From assembly GCF_036924525.1 (NCBI RefSeq), contig NZ_JAZHRU010000001.1:5299001-5363000 (forward strand): a stretch of 64,000 bases of DNA, written 5' to 3'. Under the pieces are notes generated by a model. It worked only from the letters and a program-made list of their open reading frames with translations, ran no database searches and was not told where the DNA came from. The position numbers were made by a program, and so were the translations under genes. Source of the stretch: Bradyrhizobium sp. AZCC 1719 (lineage in GTDB: Bacteria > Pseudomonadota > Alphaproteobacteria > Rhizobiales > Xanthobacteraceae). Positions 24,655-34,860 of this stretch are shown here, piece after piece. Each line of letters begins with the position of its first letter. The first letter of the stretch is position 1.

Positions 24655-27333
24655 TTAGTTGACCTCACGGCGAATCTCGGAGGCGACCGGCTGGGACTGG
24701 GTGTTGACCGTCGGCAAGGTGACCGGGCGCAGCCCGATCAGTTCCGCCGTCCGCACCGCGCTGTTACGCCAGAAGGCGAAGGAATTGATCCGGGAGTTTT
24801 CCAGTACTGCGATTGCAACCGCCGCGAGGAACGGCAGGCTTTGCAGCACCAGCACGCCGGCAAAGATGTAGATCTCGCGCACCTCCTTGTAGCCGTTGGT
24901 GACGACCAGGACGGCGGCCCCGATCAGCAGCAGCACCCCGATCACGGCCTCCCAGAACGCCTGGAATTCGATCGACATCCGCGACAGACCGCCCTTGGAG
25001 GTGCGGGCAAAGGCGAGATGCTCGGTGATCAGGCCCTGCGCCACCGCGCGCGACACCGTCCACTGCACGCTCATTGCCGCGATCATGGCGCCCAGCATCT
25101 GGCCGGCCTTGATCTTCACCCGCAGGCGGTAGAGCGCGACGAAATGGATCAGCGAGACGGCGAAGGAGGCGATGATCGGCAGCGTCAGGATCTTGTCGGG
25201 AATCGCGATGTCGGCAAACGCCACGATCGGCACCCAGATCAGGTTGAGGATCGCCACGACGACGCCCAGGCTTTCGGCGCCGAGCCAGTTCAGCCAACCC
25301 AGCGAGAATTCGCGGCGCTGGTCCGGCGTCAGCCGGCTGGCGCCGGGCAGGAAACGCCGCCAGTGCTTCTTGACGATCTGGAAGCCGCCATAGGCCCAGC
25401 GGTGACGCTGCTTCTTGAACGCCTCATAGGTGTCGGGCAGGAGGCCTTCGCCATAGCGGACGTTGGTGTAGTGCGTCAGCCAGCCCTGCTGCTGGATGGT
25501 CAGGCCGAGATCGGTGTCCTCGCAGATGGTGTCGCTGGACCAGCCTCCGGCCATATCCATCGCGGAGCGCCGGATCAGGCACATCGTGCCGTGCACGATG
25601 ATCGAGTTGAACTCGTTGCGCTGGACCATGCCGATGTCGAAGAACCCGGCATATTCGCCGTTCATGATGTAGTGCATCAGCGAGCGGTCGCCGTCGCGAT
25701 GCTCCTGCGGCGCCTGCACCAGGCCGACGCGCGGGTCGGCGAAAACAGGCACGAGATCTTTCAGCCAGTCCGGATGCACGACATAGTCGGCGTCGATGAT
25801 GCCGATGATCTCGGCATCCGCCGCGGTGCGCTCCATGGCGATGCGAAGCGCGCCGGCCTTGAAGCCCTGCACTTTCTCGGCGTTGATGAACTTGAAGCGT
25901 TCGCCGAGCGCACGGCAGTGATCCTGGATCGGCCGCCAGAATTCCGGGTCGGGCGTGTTGTTGATGATGCAGACGCATTCGAAATTCGGGTAGTCGAGCC
26001 GCGACACCGCATCCAGCGTCTGCTTCAGCATCTCGACCGGCTCGAAGTAAGCGGGGATGTGAATCGAAACCTTCGGGAAAGCGACGTTCTCGCCGATGGT
26101 GGCGGGCGCTAACGGCGCGCTCTTGGTAATCAGCCGGCGCGGACCGCGGCCGAAGGCAATCGCCGCGATTTCGTCGATGCGCGCCATCGCGATCAGGATC
26201 AGCGGAACCAGCAGGATCAGGCCAAGCGTCAGCGCAAAGGCCGAGCCGAACACGAAATAATGCCCGGCCCAGTAGGCGAACACGGTGGAAACCCAGGCGC
26301 CGACGCCGTTCGCTGCCGCTGAAAGCAGCAGCGCCTGCATGATTGTCGGCTGCTCGAGCCGCAGGATCGGCAGCGACATCAGGATGCCCATCAGCAGCGC
26401 GATCGCGGCGAGCTTCCAGTAATTCTCGTTCACGATCGGGCCGGTCCACGCGAATTTCGGTTCGCGATTGGCATCGAGGATACCCCAATAGGGGCCGACG
26501 CCGCCTTCGAAGAATTTCCAGGGCTGATCGATCGCCTCGACGATGTTGTAGTCGATGCCGATGGCTTCGGCGCGGGTGACGAAATTGCGCAGCACCGAGG
26601 CCTGTTCGAACGGGCCGGGCTCGGCGTTCCTCAAATTGTATCCGGCGCTCGGCCAGCCGAACTCGGCGATGACGATCCGTTTGCCGGGAAACTGGTCACG
26701 CAGCAGTTGGAACATAGCCACCGCCTGATCGACGGCCTGCTTGGAGGTGAAGTTTTCCCAATAGGGCAGCACGTGCGCGGCGATGAAATCGACTGATGAC
26801 GCGAGCTCGGGATTGTCGCGCCAGATGTTCCAGATCTCGCCGGTCGTCACGGGAACGTTGACGGATTTCTTGACCTGCTTGATCAGCTCGACCAGGTCGT
26901 CGATCTTCTGCTCGCCGCGGAAAATCGTTTCGTTGCCAACGACTATCCCGTTGACGTTGCTGTTGCGCTTGGCGAGGTTGATCGCCGCCTCGATCTCGCG
27001 CTTGTTGCGATCGGAATTCTTGTCGATCCAGGCGCCGACGGTGACCTTGAGGCCGAATTCGGCAGCGATCGGCGGCACCAGTTCAACGCCACCGGTCGAG
27101 GAGTAGAGACGAATCGCGCGCGTGATCGTCGAGAGCTTCTTCAGGTCGGCGCGAATCTTTTCGATCTGCGGAATGTTGTCGACGTCGGGATGCGCCGAAC
27201 CCTCGAACGGCGCATAGGAGACGCTGGGTAAAATGCCTCTGAAATCGGGCGCCGGTTGCTTTTCCTGGAATAGGCCCCACAGCCCGGCGTGAGCTGCGGT
27301 CACAAACAGCAGAACGGCAACGATGGCGCGCAT
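24655..27333 (-). CDS. ndvB: Cyclic beta-1,3/1,6-glucan synthase NdvB
   Basis: An 892-residue inner-membrane glucan synthase. The N-terminal periplasmic GH17-like domain (about 35-300) has the expected acid Glu135 in VVGNE and nucleophile Glu224 in IAEFGWPSAG. Two helices lead to a cytoplasmic GT2 domain (about 430-690) with IDADYV, EDTDLGL and the QRHRW motif, then several helices. In Bradyrhizobium japonicum NdvB, of about 102 kDa, makes cyclic glucan needed for nodulation and osmotic adaptation; the size here agrees. A ndvC-like gene lies 3.7 kb away on the other strand, as in that locus. Confidence 0.88.
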   Translation of the reverse strand: MRAIVAVLLFVTAAHAGLWGLFQEKQPAPDFRGILPSVSYAPFEGSAHPDVDNIPQIEKIRADLKKLSTITRAIRLYSSTGGVELVPPIAAEFGLKVTVGAWIDKNSDRNKREIEAAINLAKRNSNVNGIVVGNETIFRGEQKIDDLVELIKQVKKSVNVPVTTGEIWNIWRDNPELASSVDFIAAHVLPYWENFTSKQAVDQAVAMFQLLRDQFPGKRIVIAEFGWPSAGYNLRNAEPGPFEQASVLRNFVTRAEAIGIDYNIVEAIDQPWKFFEGGVGPYWGILDANREPKFAWTGPIVNENYWKLAAIALLMGILMSLPILRLEQPTIMQALLLSAAANGVGAWVSTVFAYWAGHYFVFGSAFALTLGLILLVPLILIAMARIDEIAAIAFGRGPRRLITKSAPLAPATIGENVAFPKVSIHIPAYFEPVEMLKQTLDAVSRLDYPNFECVCIINNTPDPEFWRPIQDHCRALGERFKFINAEKVQGFKAGALRIAMERTAADAEIIGIIDADYVVHPDWLKDLVPVFADPRVGLVQAPQEHRDGDRSLMHYIMNGEYAGFFDIGMVQRNEFNSIIVHGTMCLIRRSAMDMAGGWSSDTICEDTDLGLTIQQQGWLTHYTNVRYGEGLLPDTYEAFKKQRHRWAYGGFQIVKKHWRRFLPGASRLTPDQRREFSLGWLNWLGAESLGVVVAILNLIWVPIVAFADIAIPDKILTLPIIASFAVSLIHFVALYRLRVKIKAGQMLGAMIAAMSVQWTVSRAVAQGLITEHLAFARTSKGGLSRMSIEFQAFWEAVIGVLLLIGAAVLVVTNGYKEVREIYIFAGVLVLQSLPFLAAVAIAVLENSRINSFAFWRNSAVRTAELIGLRPVTLPTVNTQSQPVASEIRREVN

Positions 27334-27548
27334 CGGTGACTAAACCATACGGGGCTGCAATTTATAGGAAGCGAACCTGTCCCCTAGGTTCGACCGAGAC
27401 GACGGCGTCATTAGGATAGTCCTGCCCCGCGTTTTCACAACTGGTATGACGCCATGACTTTTTTAAGGACGGCGCTTTAAGGGCGTGACCAATCCAAACG
27501 CCGGACAAATAGGATCGTTCCGCTGAACGTATCCTGAATGCCGGACGT

Positions 27549-28115
27549 CTATTTCGCGGGCGGGGCAGGCGCGGGGCTGGGGGCCGGCGAGGGCGAAGCG
27601 GCCGGCGCAGGCGTCGCATTGCCGGCGGTCGCAGGCGCCGGGCTGGCTGCTGCAGCCTGCGGCTGGGCGCCCGGATTGATCCAGCAGACGTGGATGCGGC
27701 TGTCGAGCGTTTCCGCCACCTTGGGATCGATCTGGCCGCCAAAACGGGTCAGGCAGCGGAAGGTGGCCTGGACATGCCCGCCGGGGCAGCCGAACCGGTC
27801 ATAGAGATCGAGGTGCCGGAACGCGGTATCCAGGTCGTCTCGCCACATCAGGCGAACCACCCGGCGGCCGAGCCAGACACATTCGGGATTTCCGGCCGGG
27901 CCGTTGATTGCCTGGGCTGCCTCGACGAATTCGTCGGCCTTGCGCTGGTTGTCCTTGTTGACGTCGGCGGCACTGGCCGGCGCCTTGCCTTGATCCTGCG
28001 GGGTCGGGCTGCCGCTCTGGGCAAACGCCCCGCCCGATCCGATCAGGAGGGCCAGGCCGGCAGCGGCGAAGCGCCTCAAAACCGCAACTCTTGGATCAAG
28101 CAACCGTCGACGCAT
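27549..28115 (-). CDS. Secreted protein between ndvB and ndvC
   Basis: A 188-residue protein with signal peptide (RRFAAAGLALLIGSGGAFAQ) and a globular centre with four cysteines (NPECVWLG, DRFGCPGGHVQATFRCLTRF, IHVCWINPG), ending in an Ala/Pro-rich tail. Its place between ndvB and ndvC is that of the reported ndvD of B. japonicum, a third gene for glucan synthesis; I cannot confirm identity by sequence. The start MRRRLLDP at 28115 is chosen for its signal peptide; an upstream extension is unlikely. The 215-bp gap to ndvB is empty. Confidence 0.7.
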   Translation of the reverse strand: MRRRLLDPRVAVLRRFAAAGLALLIGSGGAFAQSGSPTPQDQGKAPASAADVNKDNQRKADEFVEAAQAINGPAGNPECVWLGRRVVRLMWRDDLDTAFRHLDLYDRFGCPGGHVQATFRCLTRFGGQIDPKVAETLDSRIHVCWINPGAQPQAAAASPAPATAGNATPAPAASPSPAPSPAPAPPAK

Positions 28116-28364
28116 ACATTCCCCGATCAATTTCCTGCCGCGAGCGGCTGGTGTGGTGTTCTGGCTTGTTGCCGCCCAAATAGGTCCCCAATGCGGCGGA
28201 AACATCCGGCGATTCACATGACGGTTATTTCAGATTTTGTCCAGCAAAGTCACAACTTTATCATGGACGCTGGTAAAACTGCCGCAGGGACCCCGGCGAA
28301 TAGGGCCATCGTGCATCTTGGCAGAACGCCGATGAACGGGTAATCGACGGTCCCCGCCCGGAGG

Positions 28365-29990
28365 ATGGAACCGATTTCTCTTCGTACGCCGCTGGCGCTT
28401 CTCCTTTCATCGCTTGGTATGATCGCGGCTCTGTGGTGGTGGCTCGCCACGCCGATTACGCTCGCGCGCGCGCCGATCGATCCCAACGCCAAGCTGCAAT
28501 GCGTGTCGTACGCACCGTTCCGCGGCGCGCAGACACCCCTGATCCCGACCACGCAGATCCTTCCTGAACAGATCGCGGAGGATCTGGCGCAGCTTGCCAA
28601 GATCACCGAATGCGTGCGGACCTATTCGATCGAGAACGGGCTCGACCAGGTTCCGGCACTGGCCGCCAAGGTCGGACTGAAGGTGATCCAGGGGATCTGG
28701 CTCTCGAGCAACCGAATCAAGAATCTTGCCCAGATTTCGGTTGCGATCGAACTGACCAAGGAACACCCGGACACGATCACCGCACTGGTGGTCGGCAACG
28801 AGGTGCTGCTGCGCGGCGAGATGACGACATCGGATCTCGCAGCCCACATCCGCTCGGTGAAGTCGCGGGTCACCGTGCCCGTCACCTATGCCGACGTCTG
28901 GGAGTTCTGGCTGCGCAACCGCGAAATCTACGACGCGGTCGACTTCGTCACGATCCACATCCTGCCGTACTGGGAAGACATGCCGGTGCGCGCGAAACAC
29001 GCTGCCGGCCATGTCGACGATATTCGCAAGCGGATGGCGGTGGCATTTCCAGCTAAGGAAATCCTGATCGGCGAAACCGGCTGGCCGAGCGCGGGGCGGA
29101 TGCGCGAAGGCGCGCTGCCGTCGCGCACCAACCAGGCGCGCGTGGTGTCGGAAATCCTCGATCTCGCCAAGCGCGAAAAGTTTCGGGTCAACCTGATCGA
29201 GGCCTACGACCAGCCGTGGAAGCGGCAGCTCGAAGGCACCGTCGGCGGCTATTGGGGCATGATCAACGACGCGCAGCGGGCGGTGAAATATCCGCCCGGC
29301 GAGCCGATCAGCAATTATCCGTTCTGGAAACTGCAGATGGGAGGCGGGATGGCGCTCAGCGCCTTCGTCTTCCTTGCGGGCTGGCTGACGCTGCGGCGCC
29401 GGCCGTGGAAGCCCGGGTTGGCTGCCTGGATTGCGGTCGGGACATCGGCGACGACCGCCGGCATGCTGCTCGGGGTCGCCGCGGACAAGATGTTTTACGA
29501 GAGCTACGGCGCAGGCGGCTGGCTGCAATGGGGCGCGCTGCTGGCAGCCGCCATTGCCTCGCCGATGCTGTGCGCGAACGCCGCGATGTCGGGGCGGTCG
29601 CTGCCGACCTTGCTCGAACTGCTCGGGCCGCGCGAGGGCCGGACCAAGTCGGTGCTGACGGCGCTGTTGGGATTCGTGCTTATCGTCACCACGCTGATTG
29701 CGGCGCAAACCGCGCTCGGCTTTACGTTCGATCCGCGCTACCGCGATTTCCCGTTCGCTTCGCTGACCATGGCGGTGGTGCCGTTCGCGGCGCTGATGCT
29801 GCTGAACCGGCCGAAAGAGGGCGTTCGCCCGATTGCCGAATCCGCTTTTGCCGGCTTGCTGGTCGCGGCCGCGCTGTTCACCGGCATCAACGAAGGCAAT
29901 CAGAATTGGCAGTCGATGTGGACGTGCGCGATCTATCTCTTGCTGGCGCTCACGCTGTGGCGGGCGCGGGCCGTGCAAATCCCAAAATGA
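28365..29990 (+). CDS. ndvC: Beta-glucan biosynthesis protein NdvC
   Basis: A 541-residue membrane protein. The N-terminal anchor (about 8-30) is followed by a periplasmic GH17-like domain with Glu146 in VVGNE and Glu237 in IGETGWPSAG, and then about seven helices from residue 325 on. The predicted mass of about 60 kDa agrees with NdvC of B. japonicum, which is needed for the beta-1,6 branches of cyclic glucan. It is divergent from the 188-residue gene, and overlaps the next gene's 3' end by 41 bp. The GGAGG lies directly against the ATG, which is unusually close. Confidence 0.87.
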   Translation: MEPISLRTPLALLLSSLGMIAALWWWLATPITLARAPIDPNAKLQCVSYAPFRGAQTPLIPTTQILPEQIAEDLAQLAKITECVRTYSIENGLDQVPALAAKVGLKVIQGIWLSSNRIKNLAQISVAIELTKEHPDTITALVVGNEVLLRGEMTTSDLAAHIRSVKSRVTVPVTYADVWEFWLRNREIYDAVDFVTIHILPYWEDMPVRAKHAAGHVDDIRKRMAVAFPAKEILIGETGWPSAGRMREGALPSRTNQARVVSEILDLAKREKFRVNLIEAYDQPWKRQLEGTVGGYWGMINDAQRAVKYPPGEPISNYPFWKLQMGGGMALSAFVFLAGWLTLRRRPWKPGLAAWIAVGTSATTAGMLLGVAADKMFYESYGAGGWLQWGALLAAAIASPMLCANAAMSGRSLPTLLELLGPREGRTKSVLTALLGFVLIVTTLIAAQTALGFTFDPRYRDFPFASLTMAVVPFAALMLLNRPKEGVRPIAESAFAGLLVAAALFTGINEGNQNWQSMWTCAIYLLLALTLWRARAVQIPK

Positions 29991-30330
29991 GCAGGCCGAT
30001 CGCAATTCCCGACAGCGCGATATTGTAGAGCACGATCCCGAATCCCGCCGCGATCAAGCCGCCGGTCAGCAGCACGATCGACGGCCGCATGACGTGAAGC
30101 GTCGCGATCACAAGCGCGGTGATGCCGAATACCGAATTCTTGAACAGGTAGGTGGCGAGCGTCCGCGACTTGCACAGCATGGTCTGCAGGCCGGCGTCGC
30201 AGGCCAGCGCGACGGTCGAGAACTCGATCGCGAGGTAGCGCAGATAGAGCGCGTAGCCGACGGTGAAGAAGCCGACCACCAACAGAAATTGAACTTGATA
30301 GGGCGTGAGCCGGAACGGGGATTTTTTCAT
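29950..30330 (-). CDS. Hypothetical inner-membrane protein, 126 residues
   Basis: Four transmembrane helices (about 15-35, 58-75, 80-100, 102-122) with one Cys pair in the first loop (ACDAGLQTMLC). No known family is recognised. The start MKKSPFRLTPYQ at 30330 begins with a positive n-region; the longer frame is Arg-rich shadow sequence. It is convergent with ndvC, with 41 bp shared. Confidence 0.7.
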   Translation of the reverse strand: MKKSPFRLTPYQVQFLLVVGFFTVGYALYLRYLAIEFSTVALACDAGLQTMLCKSRTLATYLFKNSVFGITALVIATLHVMRPSIVLLTGGLIAAGFGIVLYNIALSGIAIGLLILGFARPAPATA

Positions 30331-30427
30331 CGGCGCAATATGGTCGGGATTGGCGGTCGGGACAAGCGTTCGCAGGCAAGCGAGAATGCAGGTCAGAATT
30401 TCGGCATAACGCCCTGTAGCCAAAAGC

Positions 30428-31699
30428 CTATTGTGAATTTTTCTTGCCGAAGATGGACGAAAATGTCGTCTGCGTCGGCTCCGGCGGCGGCTCCGGCTTC
30501 TTCGCCACTTCCTCAACGACTGTCGCCGCCGACTGCTTGGCGATACTGCGCCGGCGCGGGCCAGGCTTGGCGGCAGTGGGCGGCGGATCGTTCAACGACA
30601 GCCGCTGGCCATCGAAGATCGCGGTCTCGCAAGGACGGTTGTTTTCGGCCAGGATGGCGCAGATCCTGGCAGCGGCGCCGGCATCGTTCAGTGGACCGGC
30701 GACCAGGCGAAGCTGCATGCCGAGGCCGTTGGTGCCTTCCTTCACGACGATGATCGGGCGCAGTGCCGTCAGCGGCGCGTTCGATCTGGATTTGAGCAAT
30801 CCGCGCCACAACGCGCGCAGGCCGTTCACCGAGTTGGCGCTGCCGAGATCGACCCCGAACTCGGTCCGCTGCAGGGAGATTTTAGGCGCGGCGGCGTCAT
30901 CCGCCTCCGCGTCTGATGGCGCCGACGCGACGACATCCGGGATCGGGCTTGCGATCACCGGGTTCGGCCCTTTGCCCAGCTCGATCAGTTCGGCGGCGGC
31001 GGGGTCAGGAGCAGCCATTATCGACTGCGCGGCCATCAGTGGCGTAGCGGGCGAAGGTTTTGCGGGCTCCGGCTTGGCGGGCTCCAGCGTGACGGCGTCG
31101 GCCTTTGCCATCTCAGCCTTGGCCGTTTCCAGCTTGGTGCTCTCCGCTTTGGCTGCGTCGGTCTTTGCCGCGTGCGAAACCGTCGACGGGGCAGGCTCGG
31201 CGGTGGCCTTGTCAGCGACCGGGGCGGTCGCTACCGGCGCAACGCTTGGCGATGGCGGCTTGTGGGCGGCTTGCGGTTCCGCATTTGCAGCCGGCGGCGA
31301 AGCCTGCGCGGAACCCTGGCGGGCGACGGCGCCGGTGACGGATTCGAGCCCCTGTTCCAGGCTGGTGACACGGGAATACAGCCGGTCGCGATCGCCGTTG
31401 AGCGTATCGATGGCGGCGGCGAGCCGCCGTGCCTCATTCTGGGTTTCCCTCGCCACGAGCTGAATTTGCTGTGCCTGCCGGGTGTGATCTGCGGCGGCGA
31501 CCTGTTCGCGCTTCAATCCAAGGGATGATTGGTTGGCCATGACGGCCAGAATCACTGCAGCCGTCGCGCCGACGCCCCAGGATCCGATCCGCCACAGCGC
31601 GCGGCGGTCGAACTGATCCTCGTCGGCGAACAGGTTGCTCAGCACGCCGCCGGAGTCATCCGCCTCGAAGTCTGCGAGATGGTCGGTTTTCCTGGCCAA
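30428..31699 (-). CDS. Membrane-anchored protein with SPOR-like C-terminus
   Basis: A 423-residue protein. It reads [18 protein letters not shown] at the N-terminus from a TTG at 31699 with a GAGGAGG/AAGGGCG ribosome region. One transmembrane helix (about 36-53) is followed by a short coiled coil (about 60-110), a long Ala/Pro/Lys low-complexity linker, and a globular domain (about 280-375) with repeated strand-helix units that resembles SPOR domains, which bind denuded peptidoglycan. That would place it in the periplasm at the septum; the SPOR call is by pattern only. It is divergent from glmU. Confidence 0.7.
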   Translation of the reverse strand: MARKTDHLADFEADDSGGVLSNLFADEDQFDRRALWRIGSWGVGATAAVILAVMANQSSLGLKREQVAAADHTRQAQQIQLVARETQNEARRLAAAIDTLNGDRDRLYSRVTSLEQGLESVTGAVARQGSAQASPPAANAEPQAAHKPPSPSVAPVATAPVADKATAEPAPSTVSHAAKTDAAKAESTKLETAKAEMAKADAVTLEPAKPEPAKPSPATPLMAAQSIMAAPDPAAAELIELGKGPNPVIASPIPDVVASAPSDAEADDAAAPKISLQRTEFGVDLGSANSVNGLRALWRGLLKSRSNAPLTALRPIIVVKEGTNGLGMQLRLVAGPLNDAGAAARICAILAENNRPCETAIFDGQRLSLNDPPPTAAKPGPRRRSIAKQSAATVVEEVAKKPEPPPEPTQTTFSSIFGKKNSQ

Positions 31700-31863
31700 A
31701 CGCCCTTGGCCCTCCTCGAGGCCTGCCGAATCACAGGGCAAACATTAACAGGAAAAGCGACGCCCACCTGAATCCGGACGTTTTCGGGGCGGCGAATCGG
31801 TTTGATCTCCGGGGGAAAACAATTAAAGACGGCCCGCGCAACCCTGTTCGCCCGAGGACCAGA

Positions 31864-33222
31864 ATGACCGCTCGATCCAGTCTGACAGTCGTGCTTGCGG
31901 CCGGCGAGGGCACGCGCATGCGATCCTCGCTGCCGAAAGTGCTGCACCAGGTCGCCGGCCAGTCGCTGCTGGCGCATGTGCTGGATGCGGCCCCGCACGG
32001 CGCGGGCGCCTCGCTTGCGGTCGTGATTGGGCCGGACCACAAGGCGGTCGCTGGGGAGGTCAAGCGCGTCCGCGCGGATGCTGCGACCTTCGTTCAGGCC
32101 GAGCGGCTCGGCACCGCGCATGCCGTCTTGGCCGCCCGCGAGGCGATCGCGCGCGGCGCCGATGATCTGCTGGTGGCGTTCGGCGACACGCCGCTGATTT
32201 CGCAAGAGACCTTCGCCCGGCTGCGCGCGCCGCTGCAAAAAGGCGCGGCGCTCGCGGTGCTCGGCTTCCGCGCCGCCGATCCGACCGGTTACGGCCGGTT
32301 GCTGCTTCAGGGCGATCGGCTGATGGCGATCCGCGAACACGCCGACGCGACAGATGAAGAGCGCAAGGTCACGCTGTGCAATGCCGGCGTGATGGCGTTC
32401 GACGGCCGCCGCGCGCTCGAAATCCTCGACCGGATCGGCAATGCCAACAGCAAGGGCGAATATTATCTGGTCGATGCCGTCACCATCGTCAGGGAAATGG
32501 GATTGGAGGCCGTCGTGATCGAAACCAGCGAAGACGAAGTGCGCGGCATCAACAACAAGGCCCAGCTCGCGGAGGCCGAAGCGGTGCTGCAGGCGCGGCT
32601 GCGCCAGGCCGCGCTCGACGCCGGCGTGACGCTGATCGCGCCCGAGACGGTCTATCTCGCGGCCGACACCAAGTTCGGCAGCGACGTCACCATCGAGCCG
32701 TTCGTCGTGATCGGCCCCGGCGTCACCATCGCCGACGGCGCGGTGATCCATTCGTTCTCGCACATCGTGCAGACCTCGATCGGCAAGAAGGCGTCCATCG
32801 GTCCCTATGCGCGCTTGCGCCCGGGCACTTCGCTCGGCGACGGCGTTCGGATCGGCAACTTCGTCGAGACCAAGGCCGCGACGCTGGAGGCCGGCGTCAA
32901 GGTCAACCACCTCTCCTATGTCGGCGACGCCCATATCGGCGCCAATTCCAACCTCGGCGCCGGCACCATCACCTGCAACTACGACGGCTTCTTCAAGCAC
33001 AAGACGCTGATCGGCGAGGGCGCCTTCGTCGGCACCAACTCCTCGCTGGTCGCGCCGGTCAAAATCGGCAACGGCGCCTATATCGGCTCGGGCTCCGTCA
33101 TCACCAAGGACGTGCCTGATGATGCGATGGCCGTGGAGCGCAGCCCGCAAAGCAACCGCGAGGGCGGCGCGGCGCGCTATCGCGAAATGAAGATGCGGGC
33201 GAAGGCTAAGAAAGAGGGTTAA
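31864..33222 (+). CDS. glmU: Bifunctional GlmU, N-acetylglucosamine-1-P uridyltransferase/acetyltransferase
   Basis: A 452-residue cytoplasmic enzyme for the last two steps to UDP-GlcNAc. The N-terminal uridyltransferase domain has [15 protein letters not shown] (about 11-25); the C-terminal left-handed beta helix (about 255-430) carries hexapeptide repeats and the acetyltransferase His in [11 protein letters not shown]. Length equals the family. In related genomes glmS is expected directly downstream; here 6.9 kb of foreign DNA intervenes. A decayed 150-bp copy of its beta-helix region lies at 34861-35012. Confidence 0.96.
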   Translation: MTARSSLTVVLAAGEGTRMRSSLPKVLHQVAGQSLLAHVLDAAPHGAGASLAVVIGPDHKAVAGEVKRVRADAATFVQAERLGTAHAVLAAREAIARGADDLLVAFGDTPLISQETFARLRAPLQKGAALAVLGFRAADPTGYGRLLLQGDRLMAIREHADATDEERKVTLCNAGVMAFDGRRALEILDRIGNANSKGEYYLVDAVTIVREMGLEAVVIETSEDEVRGINNKAQLAEAEAVLQARLRQAALDAGVTLIAPETVYLAADTKFGSDVTIEPFVVIGPGVTIADGAVIHSFSHIVQTSIGKKASIGPYARLRPGTSLGDGVRIGNFVETKAATLEAGVKVNHLSYVGDAHIGANSNLGAGTITCNYDGFFKHKTLIGEGAFVGTNSSLVAPVKIGNGAYIGSGSVITKDVPDDAMAVERSPQSNREGGAARYREMKMRAKAKKEG

Positions 33223-33233
33223 GCGCAGCGCTT

Positions 33234-33248
33234 GTTAAGCTTTCCGCT
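33234..33248 (+). repeat. Island boundary direct repeat, left
   Basis: GTTAAGCTTTCCGCT, 15 bp, 12 bases after the glmU stop. An identical copy lies at 40093-40107 before glmS. The pair delimits the inserted island. Confidence 0.85.
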
Positions 33249-33275
33249 CTCGGCCACCTCGGTTGACGTCTGAAT

Positions 33276-34166
33276 CTACGTACCGCCGGGCTCGAACGGA
33301 CCCGGTTCGGAGAAGCCCTCGATCGATTCCACCTTTGCGTAGTTCTCGGCAATACTCTCGGGTGTCAGATGTGCATCGTGGAAGCCACGTCCCATGACGA
33401 TAGCGATGCGCTGGATCGCTCCGACTCCGACGTTGTAGATGCGGTTCGTCTCCGAACACCTGTCGCTTGCCAGCCAGACAATCGCCGGCGCAACAGCTTC
33501 AACCGGCATGGCGGCTTGTCCATCTGCTTCAGACAAGCGCGATCCTGCGGCCGGGTGCATCCTCGTGTATGCGATTGGCGAAATGGTGTTCACGAGAATC
33601 CCGTGCTCAGCACCTTCTAGTGCAAGAATGCGCATCAATCCGACGACCGCGCACTTGGCCGCCGCATAGGTGGCTTGGCCACGTAGTCCGAACAGGCCGC
33701 TGACGGACGTCGTGAGGATAATCTTCCCGTAGCGCTGTGCGACCATATACGGCCAGGCAGCCTTCACCGTGTTAACCGGCCCGCCGAGGTGCACGCGCCA
33801 ATAGTGATCGAAATCCTCGAGCGCGGCGGCCTCGAATAGCTGGCTTCCGCAGATACCAGCGTTGTTCACGAGAAGGTCTATTCTTCCGAAACGCTCGATG
33901 GTCGTCGCGATCAGGTCACTGCCACCTTCAAGGGTGGAAACATCGCTGTCATCAGCGATTGCGTCGCCTCCACGTGACCGAATGAGGTCGGCCACCTGTT
34001 CCGCTATCGTGGAGTCCTTCCCGAACCCCGATACGTCCGTCCCCAGGTCGTTCACCACGACCCGGGCACCGCGTTCGGCGAGAAGTTCGACGTATGCCCG
34101 CCCCAGCCCGCGGCCTGCCCCAGTCACAACCGCGACCTTCCCCTCCAACGAAATTCGCTCAGTCAT
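33276..34166 (-). CDS. Short-chain dehydrogenase/reductase
   Basis: A 296-residue NAD(P)-dependent SDR. TGAGRGLGRAY (residues 16-26) binds the cofactor; NNAG is near 105; the catalytic Ser and Tyr-x3-Lys lie in TTSVSGLFGLRGQATYAAAK. The sequence VVVNDLGTDVSGFG resembles the hydroxyacyl-CoA dehydrogenase part of peroxisomal multifunctional enzyme type 2, so a beta-oxidation or steroid-like hydroxyacyl substrate is possible. It is the first gene of the island and is transcribed toward glmU. Confidence 0.88.
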   Translation of the reverse strand: MTERISLEGKVAVVTGAGRGLGRAYVELLAERGARVVVNDLGTDVSGFGKDSTIAEQVADLIRSRGGDAIADDSDVSTLEGGSDLIATTIERFGRIDLLVNNAGICGSQLFEAAALEDFDHYWRVHLGGPVNTVKAAWPYMVAQRYGKIILTTSVSGLFGLRGQATYAAAKCAVVGLMRILALEGAEHGILVNTISPIAYTRMHPAAGSRLSEADGQAAMPVEAVAPAIVWLASDRCSETNRIYNVGVGAIQRIAIVMGRGFHDAHLTPESIAENYAKVESIEGFSEPGPFEPGGT

Positions 34167-34288
34167 CTCGCTATCCTCCTTCCAGAGTCACGATGACAGG
34201 AGTTACGGTGGCAATTTACCTAACTGTCGTGGATCCGCCGGCCCGACGTCGTCGAGGGCGATCTTCGGGCGGGCGATGGAACCGGCGG

Positions 34289-34354
34289 TCATGTCGCCAG
34301 CGTATCGGCAGCCCCTTTTCCGTTCCACGGCAGCAGTGCGTCGAGGCGCGGTGC
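34289..34354 (-). pseudogene. Possible IS66 transposase C-terminal relic
   Basis: Minus strand reads APRLDALLPWNGKGAADTLA and then T-stop. The RLDALLPWN element resembles the C-terminus of IS66-family TnpC. No other part of an IS66 element is seen around it. The call is weak. The rest of 34167-34487 holds nothing else recognisable. Confidence 0.35.
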
Positions 34355-34487
34355 ACGTAGACGCACGCCGTTCCTAAGCCCGATCTCGATCGCGCCGTCG
34401 TGGCCGCCTTAACCTTGATGAATATTTATTCAAGTTCCTGCAACCATCGATCTCGTTCGGCGTCATGCTTCAAGTGCGGAGCGCGTC

Positions 34488-34640
34488 ATGGACGACGACA
34501 GGGAACAGCGTGAGCTTCAAGAGCGGGTGATGCGCTTCCGCGTGATGGAGCGCGAGGTCACTGACCCGCTTGCAATTGGGCTCCTGCACGACATCGTCAC
34601 AGAATTGGAAGCGGCCCTGGAGAAGCCTGACGACGATTAG
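34488..34640 (+). CDS. Small acidic helical protein, 50 residues
   Basis: Reads MDDDREQRELQERVMRFRVM and then EREVTDPLAIGLLHDIVTEL plus EAALEKPDDD. It is strongly helical and acidic, and resembles a short Bradyrhizobium family with ELQER-R-ME-E-TDP and LHDIV-ELE, from memory. A hairpin follows the stop. Function unknown. Confidence 0.6.
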   Translation: MDDDREQRELQERVMRFRVMEREVTDPLAIGLLHDIVTELEAALEKPDDD

Positions 34641-34651
34641 GCCATGTAAAA

Positions 34652-34679
34652 GCCCGGCAGCCATTTCGGACTGCCGGGC
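34652..34679 (+). terminator. Hairpin after the 50-residue gene
   Basis: GCCCGGCAG-CCATTTCGGA-CTGCCGGGC: nine pairs. No T-run follows on the plus strand, but an A-rich flank (GTAAAA) before it would give T's on the minus strand. Confidence 0.6.
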
Positions 34680-34860
34680 GAAACGCAAATACTAGGTGAA
34701 CTAATACCGCGCCGCTGCAATGCGGCTATTCTGATACGGATTTCGGGACCGTCTATCCGGAAGAGTACGGGCGCGCACTCGTTCCGTTGGAACCGAAGCC
34801 TCGCACGTTTGCGGGGAGGGCGTACCTTGCACACCGGCAGAGCGCGACTGTTTTTTGAGA

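Noticed and set aside
24652..26112. Open frame of 486 codons opposite ndvB
   Set aside because: Antisense to the GT2 domain of NdvB; no domain pattern.
28407..30005. Open frame of 532 codons opposite ndvC
   Set aside because: It is rich in Arg, His and Gln without domains and mirrors ndvC codons; ndvC has family motifs.
31639..33150. Open frame of 503 codons opposite glmU
   Set aside because: Antisense to glmU and rich in repeats of Asp/Gly/Val/Ala with no family resemblance.
34700..34858. Plus-strand frame with GYSDTDFGTVYPEEYG
   Set aside because: No start codon with ribosome site and no family; it is probably chance or relic sequence next to the glmU fragment.
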